Below are positions 32,376 through 39,733 of a DNA stretch of 64,000 nt, in pieces. The notes beneath the pieces are model-generated. The model saw only the letters and a list, made by a program, of their open reading frames with translations, ran no database searches and was not told where the DNA came from. Positions within the stretch are counted from its first letter, which is position 1. The number at the start of each line of letters is the position of its first letter. This stretch comes from Sphaerisporangium flaviroseum. Lineage in GTDB: Bacteria; Actinomycetota; Actinomycetes; Streptosporangiales; Streptosporangiaceae. Location of the stretch: NCBI RefSeq assembly GCF_039537005.1, contig NZ_BAAAZR010000001.1, positions 1,116,001 to 1,180,000 of the forward strand. The letters are read 5' to 3'. A program made the position numbers and the translations under genes.

Positions 32376-34079
32376 TCAGGAGAGACCGAGTCGGGCGAGT
32401 GGTTCGATCAGTTCTCGTTCCTCGTACGACAGGTGGGACAGCAGCGTGTCGGTGAGCAGGTCGACGGCGGCGCGGACGGACTTCATCCCGTCCGGCTCGG
32501 TCACCAGGGCGACCAGCGCCTGGTCGACGCGTTCGAGAACGTCGTGGATGGTGTGATGTTCCTGCTCCAGGCGGTCGACGACCGGCACGAGCTCGGGCAT
32601 GGCTTGGCGGAGGTGCGGGAAGAAGCTGACGTCCTCGATGGTGTGGTGGGTGGTGACGACCCGGCAGTACGACTGGCAGTAGACGCCGAGCGTCCAGTTG
32701 TTCTGCCGCATGGTCATCTCGTTGATGTGGGATCGCGCGGTCCCTGGGTCCATCGTTCCGGCCGCGACCTGCTCGACGAGCCGGCGGACGTTGTCCAGCT
32801 CCTCCCGGAGATGATCGTGCACCTCGATGAGGTGCCGGCCCGAGGCCTGCTCATGCGCGGTGTAGCGGCGATTCGGGTCGGGCGCCGGACCGGTCGGGCG
32901 GGTCGTCTCGTCCCACACCGCTACATCGCTGAGCCGGGTGCCGTCGTCGGGAGTCGGCACGACCGAGAACGCCGATGTGGGGACGGCAGGCGGGGTGGGC
33001 GTTCCCGAGGCCGGTGAGGCGGTGGTCAGCGAGGCTCGCTCGCGGTCACCATCTGTGCCGCTCGGCGACGGCCGGTTCGTGGGCCCGGCTTGTTCGGTGG
33101 GCGGCGGTTCGCTCGTCCGTCCGGCTTGTTCGGTGGGCGGCGGTTCGCTCGTCCGTCCGGCTCGTTCGGCCGGCGACGGCCGGTCGGTGCGCAGGGCCCG
33201 CTCGTTCGCCACCAGCTCCTGTACGGCCGGAGCGACCTCTGACGCGAAGCGGCGGATCATGTCCGGGTCGTCGCCCATCACGATGTAGCCGCTCATGCCC
33301 TGCGTCAGGGTGAGCTCGGCGAGTTGCTCGGCCCACATGTGCGCCGGCCCGTTGAGGAAGCCGGTCCCGTGGTTCGTGAACGAGCCGGAGATGTTGTACA
33401 GCCGCCGCACGTCGGCCGGACGGCGTCCGGCCTCCACCGCGGCTTCGTCGATCCTCGCGTTCATCGCGGGCAGCGCGTCCGGGGCGGCGTACGGGCTGCT
33501 GGGCAGCCACCCGTCGGCGAGCCGTCCGGTCAGCGCGAGCATCCGCTTCTTGTACGACCCGACCCAGATGCCGACATCGTGGGCCGGCACGGGCCCGGGG
33601 TGAGCCCCCCACACGCGGTAGTGCGTGCCGTCCACCCGGACCGCCCCGCCGTCGGTGGACCATATCGACCGGATGATCCGGATGCCCTCCTCCAGGGCTT
33701 CGACGCCCTGCGCCGGGTCGAGCCGCCGTCCGCCCATCGCGGCGACGCCGTCCCAGAACGCTCCGGCGCCGAGGCCGAGTTCGACCCGCCCGCCGCTGAG
33801 GATGTCGAGTGTGGCGACGCTGCGGGCCAGTACGGCCGGCGGCCGCAGCGGGAGGTTGGCCACGTTCGGTGAGACCCGCAGGGTCGTGGTGCCGGCCGCG
33901 ATGACCGACAGCAGGGTCCAGGTGTCCAGGAACCGGGCCTGGTAGGGATGGTCTTGGACGGTGACCAGATCAAGCCCGACCTGCTCGGTGAGCCGGGCGA
34001 GGGCGACGACCCGGTCGGCCTGGTCCGCCTGTGGGGTGATGAACGTTCCGAACAGCAGCTCATGCCCGTAGTCGGCCAT
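32376..34079 (-). CDS. LLM-class flavin/F420 oxidoreductase fused to a hemerythrin-like domain
   Basis: 567 aa. Residues 1-295 are a bacterial-luciferase-like TIM barrel (LLFGTFITPQADQADRVVALARL, TVQDHPYQARFLDTWTLLSVIAAGT, LELGLGAGAFWD-type loop, GIWVGSYKKRML), most like F420-dependent enzymes. Residues 300-400 are a Pro/Thr/Glu-rich linker with a 36-bp tandem repeat (PPPTEQAGRTSE). Residues 410-567 form a hemerythrin-like four-helix bundle with His-rich helices (HEQASGRHLIEVHDHL, HHTIEDVSFFPHL, EQEHHTIHDVL, HLSYEEREL), suited to a di-iron site. It is divergent from the MarR gene at 34194, its probable regulator. Substrate unknown. Confidence 0.88.
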   Translation of the reverse strand: MADYGHELLFGTFITPQADQADRVVALARLTEQVGLDLVTVQDHPYQARFLDTWTLLSVIAAGTTTLRVSPNVANLPLRPPAVLARSVATLDILSGGRVELGLGAGAFWDGVAAMGGRRLDPAQGVEALEEGIRIIRSIWSTDGGAVRVDGTHYRVWGAHPGPVPAHDVGIWVGSYKKRMLALTGRLADGWLPSSPYAAPDALPAMNARIDEAAVEAGRRPADVRRLYNISGSFTNHGTGFLNGPAHMWAEQLAELTLTQGMSGYIVMGDDPDMIRRFASEVAPAVQELVANERALRTDRPSPAERAGRTSEPPPTEQAGRTSEPPPTEQAGPTNRPSPSGTDGDRERASLTTASPASGTPTPPAVPTSAFSVVPTPDDGTRLSDVAVWDETTRPTGPAPDPNRRYTAHEQASGRHLIEVHDHLREELDNVRRLVEQVAAGTMDPGTARSHINEMTMRQNNWTLGVYCQSYCRVVTTHHTIEDVSFFPHLRQAMPELVPVVDRLEQEHHTIHDVLERVDQALVALVTEPDGMKSVRAAVDLLTDTLLSHLSYEERELIEPLARLGLS

Positions 34080-34142
34080 GTCACGTCCCGCCGTCTCAAT
34101 CTCAGAAGTATTGGTGCACAGTAGATAATATGCTACACAGAA

Positions 34143-34155
34143 TGGTTGTCAACCA
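34143..34155. promoter_or_regulatory. Palindrome between LLM-hemerythrin and MarR genes
   Basis: TGGTTG-T-CAACCA is a perfect 6-bp inverted repeat around one base, placed in the 114-bp divergent intergenic region 39 bp before the MarR start. Typical size for a MarR dimer site; binding is inferred. Confidence 0.55.
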
Positions 34156-34193
34156 AAAGATCTGGAACACCGCCTAGTTGCTATGCTGGCGTC

Positions 34194-34763
34194 ATGCAAG
34201 AGCCCCCGCCCGCTGTGCACGCGCCGACGCCGGCGAGTGGACCGGAGCCGCCGGACGCCCTCGGCGCCGACCTGGGCTGGACCCTCGGGGTGGTCTTCCG
34301 GGCGTACGTCCGGTCCGCCGACGTCCTCTTCCACGATCTGCCGGGTGGCCCGCGGGGCTACCAGGTGCTGGCCGCCGCCACCCAGCAGCCGCCGGGCGCT
34401 CAGGGCGCCCTGGCCCAGCGGCTCGGCATCGACAAGGCGGTCATGACCTACCTTGTCGACGATCTCGAGAACGCGGGGCTGGTCCAGCGCCGCCCCGACC
34501 CTGCCGACCGGCGTAACAAGCGCATCGTCGCCACCGAGCGCGGCCGTACGACCTGGCAGGCGACGCAGGTCAGGCTCGATCATGCCGAGGAGCACATCCT
34601 GGCCGCGCTGGACCCCGCCGATCGCGCGGTGTTCCGGGAACTGCTGCGACGGCTGGCCGCTCGCGCCCAGAGCCTGGACCCGGTCACCGACACCTGCCAG
34701 ATCGTCACCGACATCGCGCCGCAGGATCCCTCGGCCCACACCGCGACGCGCCCCCGCGATTGA
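34194..34763 (+). CDS. MarR family transcriptional regulator
   Basis: 189 aa. Winged helix about residues 55-125, with recognition helix in AQRLGIDKAVMTYLVDDLENAGLVQRR and wing DPADRRNKRIVATERG. ATG 34194 is used; the GTG/ATG further upstream would put the palindrome inside the gene. It is divergent from the LLM-hemerythrin fusion with a palindrome between, so it probably represses both. C-terminal tail is disordered. Confidence 0.88.
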   Translation: MQEPPPAVHAPTPASGPEPPDALGADLGWTLGVVFRAYVRSADVLFHDLPGGPRGYQVLAAATQQPPGAQGALAQRLGIDKAVMTYLVDDLENAGLVQRRPDPADRRNKRIVATERGRTTWQATQVRLDHAEEHILAALDPADRAVFRELLRRLAARAQSLDPVTDTCQIVTDIAPQDPSAHTATRPRD

Positions 34764-34798
34764 CCACCGGCATCCGCACAGTGCCACCGTAGGCGTGC

Positions 34799-35476
34799 TC
34801 AGTCAGGTGCTTCCAATACGCTCAGGGCCCAGCCCTGCCGTATCGAAGAGATCAACCGCCAGGCGAGCCGCGTATCCAGCGCGAAGGCGTGCCGGGCGGC
34901 GGCCAGATCATCGAAGATGGGGCTGCTGCGCACGCGATCGGCGGTCAAGCCGTCGGTGAAGACCTCCCCGAGTGTGGCGCAGAAGTAGGCATAGGTGGCG
35001 AACTCCAGCGCAGGCCCACCCAAAGGCCGGCTCAGCATCGATTTCAGCACCTCCTGCGTCGGGCGCATCACGTCGCGATGAGCGAGGCCATGCAGCAGGT
35101 CGAGCACCTCCATCGCCGTGGGGTGCTCACGCGCCGACTCCACGATGGCGCGCGCCTTGCTGCGCAGTTCCTCCTGGATCACCTCAGCACAGATCGACTC
35201 GAGTGCTGCCGTGCCATCCGGCAGCGCGAGGCCCGTGCGGATCACGCTGCGCGCCGCTCGGATCAGGTCGCGCGACAGGCCGCCGGACAGGCAGTGACAG
35301 AACGCGACGAACGGCTCGGTCAGGCCCACGACCCGGCGGTTCAGCAACCGGAGCGACTCGTCGTAGGCAAGAGGACCGACCCGGATGATCTCGTCGAAGG
35401 AGCTGTCGAACGCGTCGCGGAACGGCAGCCCTCGGCGTTCGAAGGCGTTCATCGCGTCGTCGGAGACGGAGATCAT
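34799..35476 (-). CDS. C-terminal part of a split AAA-type ATPase
   Basis: 225 aa. It begins with the sensor-1 strand and following helices of a P-loop ATPase (ISVSDDAMNAFERRGLPFRD ... FDEIIRVGPLAYDESLRLLN) and continues with the lid region (GGLSRDLIRAARSVI). On its own it has no Walker motifs. The upstream gene ends with Walker B and stops in the TCATGA that also holds this ATG. In intact homologues these parts are one chain, so a one-base indel near 35476-35485 (or coupled re-initiation) divides the gene. Confidence 0.75.
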   Translation of the reverse strand: MISVSDDAMNAFERRGLPFRDAFDSSFDEIIRVGPLAYDESLRLLNRRVVGLTEPFVAFCHCLSGGLSRDLIRAARSVIRTGLALPDGTAALESICAEVIQEELRSKARAIVESAREHPTAMEVLDLLHGLAHRDVMRPTQEVLKSMLSRPLGGPALEFATYAYFCATLGEVFTDGLTADRVRSSPIFDDLAAARHAFALDTRLAWRLISSIRQGWALSVLEAPD

Positions 35477-37203
35477 GAAATAGGTGTAGGGAGCCCGAAG
35501 ATGCCTTTGATCTCGTTGAGGAAACGCTCGGCGTCGGCGCCCGATCCCAGCTTGTCGAGCTCGTCGATGCCGATGTAGACGCTGTGCCGGGGCTGGAGGT
35601 GCGCGGCCACGTCCTGAGCGTGGGCGCGGAACGCCGACACGATCTCCGGGTAGCTGAGCGGCTGCTCGGCGCGCGAGTGGCCGCGTGAAGCCTGGCCTTC
35701 CACCCAGGCAGGCAGCTTCACCGTGCCCGACCAGCCCGACGTGAATGTCTGCAGGTAACGGATCTGTACGAGATGACCGCGCGCCTGTGCGACCAACCGG
35801 GCTGGCGGACCGCTCCGCCGTGCCCTGCCGTGACGGTGTGCCCTGACAAGCACGTGGATGATGCCCGCTCCGATGACCAGGATGGACAGAAGCCGGGCGA
35901 CGGCCTCGGCCGACCCCAACAGTTCGTCGGCGAGTCCTTCTGGGATCTCTCGTGCCGCCACCTCGAAGAGCGGCTCCAGGAGTGGTGCCAGAAGGGAGGA
36001 CAGGTTCGTCAGGATCGACAGGACCTGCTCAGGCCACTCAACGATCGCCCACGCCACCAGCCAGTACGCCAGCACCGTACGAGCGAGGCGGGGTCCGAAG
36101 CGTGGCCTGCCGACGGTGGCGAAGTAGCGCAGCGAGTGGCGGCAGAACGTGGCGAACAGGTGCAGGACGAAATCGCGCGGGGCGTACTCCACCGGGGCGG
36201 AAACCTGACACCTCAGATCGCCCTGGTCCGCCACCTCGGCGTGTTCCTCGCAGTAGCGGCGGATGAGGGTCGACTTGCCCGAGCCGCGTGGCCCGGCGAT
36301 GCCGATGCTCGCACCGGACAGGCGGCCGAGCAGGCCGTCGAGCTCGCGGGCGACCATGGTCGGCACATGGTAAGCACTGTCGAACGCCTCGCTGAGCCCT
36401 GGGCTGGCCGCCACGCGGAAGTCGTGGTCGAAACGGTTCCACCGTAGCGCGTTGATGCGCTGCCGTATCTGGGCCGCGAGTTCGTCCTTCTCCAGGGCGG
36501 CGATGAGCATGACGCGAGCGGTACGGGCACGCCATGGACCGTTCGCCAGCGGTTGGATCAGCCCGTGCAGACGGTCGAGGAAGGCGAACGCCATCGGCCG
36601 GGTGCTCGCCCACGATGCGAACAAGGCCAAGCCCCCCACCAGCACCATTGGGACTCCGACGATCCAGGGGACACCCCAATCGATGATCATGCTGAGCGTG
36701 GCCGCCACGAGCCCGGCCACCGTGACGGTGTATCCCACCCCGGCCAGCGGACCCCTGAGCTGGTCCTCCCGAAGGGTGGCGCGGAGGTCGTCGATGAACA
36801 CGTCCAGCCTCACCCTGACCCGCTGGCGGGCGGCGAGGTAGGCCTCGTACTCGGGGACGACGGCGAAGATGTCCGCGGCGTCCCGGAGCATCTCCATCCT
36901 GATGTGCAGCGGCTTCACCCCGACGTTGTCGAAGCCGTCGCGGATCTCGGAAGCCTTCAGGGTCCTGCTCAACGCCTTCATGTACAGCTCGCGCAGCGCG
37001 AGATCCTCATAGAAAAGGACGGCGGGAAAAGGCCTTGGGCTCGCCACACCAGCACCATGCGCGAACCCTGCCACCCAGTCAATACGCGCAGCGACAGTCC
37101 GCGCTGTGCTGAGCCTTCGAAAGCCGTGGATCTCGCCAGCGGATCGCAAAGTGGGCCGGGGGAAGATCTCCTGGTGGTACTGGTCTTGGTAAGGGTGCTT
37201 CAT
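35473..37203 (-). CDS. Membrane P-loop ATPase, N-terminal part of a split gene
   Basis: 576 aa. An N-terminal helical region is followed by membrane helices (about 150-195), a Walker A motif GPRGSGKST near residue 303, two further hydrophobic segments (about 375-410 and 440-462) inserted in the ATPase domain, and Walker B (YIGIDELDKL) near 548. The architecture recalls KAP/STAND-type NTPases, in which membrane helices interrupt the P-loop domain. The protein ends nine residues after NEIKGIFGLP, where homologues continue with the sensor strand that is found in the next frame (34799-35476). Role unknown; KAP-type ATPases have been linked to signalling and phage defence. Confidence 0.78.
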   Translation of the reverse strand: MKHPYQDQYHQEIFPRPTLRSAGEIHGFRRLSTARTVAARIDWVAGFAHGAGVASPRPFPAVLFYEDLALRELYMKALSRTLKASEIRDGFDNVGVKPLHIRMEMLRDAADIFAVVPEYEAYLAARQRVRVRLDVFIDDLRATLREDQLRGPLAGVGYTVTVAGLVAATLSMIIDWGVPWIVGVPMVLVGGLALFASWASTRPMAFAFLDRLHGLIQPLANGPWRARTARVMLIAALEKDELAAQIRQRINALRWNRFDHDFRVAASPGLSEAFDSAYHVPTMVARELDGLLGRLSGASIGIAGPRGSGKSTLIRRYCEEHAEVADQGDLRCQVSAPVEYAPRDFVLHLFATFCRHSLRYFATVGRPRFGPRLARTVLAYWLVAWAIVEWPEQVLSILTNLSSLLAPLLEPLFEVAAREIPEGLADELLGSAEAVARLLSILVIGAGIIHVLVRAHRHGRARRSGPPARLVAQARGHLVQIRYLQTFTSGWSGTVKLPAWVEGQASRGHSRAEQPLSYPEIVSAFRAHAQDVAAHLQPRHSVYIGIDELDKLGSGADAERFLNEIKGIFGLPTPIS

Positions 37204-37272
37204 CTTTGGGCCTTGCGACCTGCGGTGTCGCGGTGAATCTCATAGTTTCTGGCCCTCATCCGAGGAGGGCCG

Positions 37273-37473
37273 ATGGACGCGCTGATCACCATGGCACAGC
37301 TTCCGACGCTGCGCCGGGAGCTCCAGGCCTCCCAGGCGGAGCCTGGTCCCCAGGCGCCGGATGGTGACCGTCCTGTTCTGCCGCAGAGGACAGAGGTGAA
37401 GATCAGGACCCTCGTCTCGCTGGTGAAGGCTCTTCGTGGCGCGACGGATCGGTCCGCGCATGCTGCCCATTGA
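37273..37473 (+). CDS. Small hypothetical protein
   Basis: 66 aa, not recognised. ATG 37273 has the strong ribosome site GAGGAGGG six bases upstream, the main reason for calling it. The sequence is helical at the N terminus (MDALITMAQLPTLRRELQAS) and basic at the C terminus (KIRTLVSLVKALRG). It is divergent from the ATPase gene. Confidence 0.45.
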   Translation: MDALITMAQLPTLRRELQASQAEPGPQAPDGDRPVLPQRTEVKIRTLVSLVKALRGATDRSAHAAH

Positions 37474-37490
37474 CGGCGACGAAGACCTAG

Positions 37491-37811
37491 ATGAACGGCG
37501 GGTCAAATGTAACAATCGGCATGTTGCCGGCCCGCCCTCATCCAGGGGTCGAATGTGTGGTGAGCGGAATACCCTTACATCTGTTCGGCGCGGATCCCAT
37601 GGCACGGCCGCTTACGTATCCCGGGCGCGTTCCCCCGCATTCGGGAATTCTCATCGGTGACCGCTACCTGCGGGTTCACCCGGTCGTGAGTGCGGCGATG
37701 GACCGATGGCCGGTCGATGTGGACCACGAGGACATCGTGCTGGGCAGGTTGCTGGAGAAGGCCGGGCATGCGGCCGTCGAGGAGCTTCGTCCCGTGGTGG
37801 CCGTCGGTTGA
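37491..37811 (+). CDS. Hypothetical protein
   Basis: 106 aa at most; ATG 37599 is an alternative start giving 70 aa (MARPLTYPGRVPPHSGILIG ... VLGRLLEKAGHAAVEELRPV). The C-terminal part has coding-like composition with high third-position GC, the first 36 codons do not. No ribosome site stands out. No family recognised. Confidence 0.4.
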   Translation: MNGGSNVTIGMLPARPHPGVECVVSGIPLHLFGADPMARPLTYPGRVPPHSGILIGDRYLRVHPVVSAAMDRWPVDVDHEDIVLGRLLEKAGHAAVEELRPVVAVG

Positions 37812-38017
37812 ACGCAAAGAGCACCCGCCCACCGGTGACCGGCACCGATGCCGTACTCGGATGACCTCCGTTCAGGACGGCGCGCCGTGGCACCGCCGGT
37901 TCGTACAGGTGACGTTAGCCATGCCTTCACCCCAATGTTCGTAAGAGAGGAGAAAGCATTCATAGCAGGGGACTTGGGTCCAGAAGTACGTGCAAGCAAA
38001 AGTGAAAAGGTGCTCTT

Positions 38018-39409
38018 ATGACCTCCATGTCTCGCCGTGACGCGCTCCGTACCGGGGCGGTGGGCGGCCTGGGCATTGCGATCGCCGGCAGTCTCGAGGC
38101 GATCGCAGGCCCCGCCTTCGCCCAGGCCGGCGCGCAAGGGGTGGCCGGCTACGGTCCTCTCGTCGCCGACCCGGCCGGTCTGCTGGCGCTGCCCCGCGGT
38201 TTCTCGTACAAGATCGTGGCCGAGGCCGGCAAGACGCTGCTCGAGACGGGCCAGCCGACGCCGAGCGACGCCGACGGGACGGGTTGCTTCCCCACCCGCA
38301 AGGGTTCCGTCCTGGTGAACAACCACGAGATCGGCGGCACCGAGCCCTACGGCGTGCCGGCCCTGCCGGGGCTGACCTACGACCCGGGCGCGCGCGGCGG
38401 TACCACCAACATCGAAGTCGACAAGCACGGGAACCGCATCCGCGAGTACGTCAGCGTGGCGGGGACGCACAACAACTGCGCCGGTGGCATCACGCCCTGG
38501 GACACGTGGCTGACCTGCGAGGAGACCGAGCAGCGCGCTGGTGGAGTCTTCCAGAAGGACCACGGATACGTCTTCGAGGTCGACCCCTTCGACCGGGACG
38601 CCAACCGTGATCCGGTGCCGCTGAAGTTCCTCGGCCGGTACTCGCACGAGGCCGTCGCGGTCGACCCGCGCACCTCCGCGATCTACCTGACCGAGGACGC
38701 GGGCACCCCGAACGGCCTGTACTTCCGCTGGACCCCGCCGAAGGGCTTCCGCGGGCGCAAGGGCGCGCTCCGGGCGCTCGCGCTCGGAGCGGGCGGCGCC
38801 ACCGCCGGTTCCCTCCAGGCCATGAGCTGTTCCAAGGGCGGCAAGCACATCGCCGACCTGTCCGAGGCCACCCAGCCGGGCACCCGGTACAACGTCGAGT
38901 GGGTCGACGTCCCCGACCGTGACGCCGCGACCGTCTCCGTGCGCAAGCAGTTCACCGACGACCAGGTGACCCGCAGCCGCAAGCTGGAGGGCTCCTGGTG
39001 GACTGACGGTGGTGCGTACTTCGTCGCGAGCTTCGCCCGCACCTCCGACGGCAGCGTCAACGAGCACGACGGTCAGGTGTGGTTCTACGACCCCAGGTCC
39101 GACACGATCACCCTCAAGACCATCTTCGGCGTCAACCCCGACCCCGACAAGGACACCGACTACGACGGGCCGGACAACATCACCGTCTCCCCGTACGGCG
39201 GGATCATCCTGGCGGAGGACGGCGAGGGCCTCTCGCACCTGGTCGGTGTGACCAAGAAGGGCGTCCCGTACCCGCTGGCCCGCAACGAGATCGACAACGG
39301 TGAGTTCACCGGCCCGACCTTCAGCGAGGACGGGAAGATCCTGTTCGCCAACATCCAGGCTCCCGGTTACGTCTTCGCCATCACCGGCCCCTGGCGCCGC
39401 GGCGCCTGA
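38018..39409 (+). CDS. PhoX-family (DUF839) phosphatase-like protein, Tat-exported
   Basis: 463 aa. A twin-arginine signal (SRRDAL with Arg6-Arg7, hydrophobic stretch, cleavage near AFA-Q36) is followed by a beta-propeller of PhoX type: LVNNHEIGGTEPYG, NNCAGGITPWDTWLTCEE, YLTEDAGTPNGLYF, DGPDNITVSPYGGIILAEDG. The Glu/Asp residues that bind Ca and Fe in PhoX have counterparts in the CEE, TED and AED motifs. It probably acts outside the membrane on phosphate esters. ATG 38018 has AAAAGG upstream. Only a degenerate PHO-box-like sequence is visible. A terminator follows at 39468. Confidence 0.88.
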   Translation: MTSMSRRDALRTGAVGGLGIAIAGSLEAIAGPAFAQAGAQGVAGYGPLVADPAGLLALPRGFSYKIVAEAGKTLLETGQPTPSDADGTGCFPTRKGSVLVNNHEIGGTEPYGVPALPGLTYDPGARGGTTNIEVDKHGNRIREYVSVAGTHNNCAGGITPWDTWLTCEETEQRAGGVFQKDHGYVFEVDPFDRDANRDPVPLKFLGRYSHEAVAVDPRTSAIYLTEDAGTPNGLYFRWTPPKGFRGRKGALRALALGAGGATAGSLQAMSCSKGGKHIADLSEATQPGTRYNVEWVDVPDRDAATVSVRKQFTDDQVTRSRKLEGSWWTDGGAYFVASFARTSDGSVNEHDGQVWFYDPRSDTITLKTIFGVNPDPDKDTDYDGPDNITVSPYGGIILAEDGEGLSHLVGVTKKGVPYPLARNEIDNGEFTGPTFSEDGKILFANIQAPGYVFAITGPWRRGA

Positions 39410-39467
39410 GGGCCACCACCGCCCCGGTCGGCACCCCCCGCGCCACTGGGCGCCTGACCAGCACCAA

Positions 39468-39510
39468 CAGAAGCCGCCTCGGCCCCACTCGGGCCGGGGC
39501 GGTTTCTGCT
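39468..39510 (+). terminator. Rho-independent terminator after the PhoX-family gene
   Basis: CAGAAGCCGCCTCGGCCC pairs with GGGCCGGGGCGGTTTCTG (one G-T/mismatch position), loop CACTC, followed by CTTCG. Strong GC stem; the last T run is short. Confidence 0.7.
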
Positions 39511-39576
39511 TCGCGGCAGAAGCCCGGCGACCCTCACATCGATCTCCCATCACGGGAACAGACATATCCCCCATAA

Positions 39577-39618
39577 GGTTGCCTCAGGCAATGATATATA
39601 TATTTGCCTCAGGCAACC
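39577..39618. promoter_or_regulatory. Twin 13-bp palindromes around an AT-rich promoter core
   Basis: TTGCCTCAGGCAA occurs at 39579-39591 and again at 39604-39616, with centres 25 bp apart. The 12 bp between are TGATATATATAT, a clear -10-like core in this GC-rich genome. The GG/CC flanks extend the symmetry to the whole 42 bp. This is the most probable operator for the MarR regulator encoded at the end of the operon (43223). Confidence 0.8.
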
Positions 39619-39658
39619 AGATTGGCCGGGCGGATGCGGATCACGAGCTTGGACGCGC

Positions 39659-39718
39659 GCCGCGCCACCGCCCGCTCGGCTCAGGAAGCGAGCCGCGCCA
39701 CCGCCCGCTCGGCTCAGA
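39659..39718 (+). repeat. 33-bp direct repeat in the leader of the transporter operon
   Basis: CGCGCCACCGCCCGCTCGGC-TCAG occurs at about 39659 and 39692 (33-bp period), between the palindromes and the transporter start. It resembles the other 33-36-bp minisatellites of the window. Confidence 0.7.
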
Positions 39719-39733
39719 AAGTGAAAGTAATCG

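Noticed and set aside
37240..37605. 121-codon minus frame
   Set aside because: Arg/Leu-rich, no ribosome site, opposite a plus-strand frame with a strong GAGGAGGG.
37670..37960. PHO boxes upstream of the PhoX-family gene
   Set aside because: Only one GTTCACCC and some degenerate TTCAC/GTTCG words with irregular spacing; not enough for a PhoP site.
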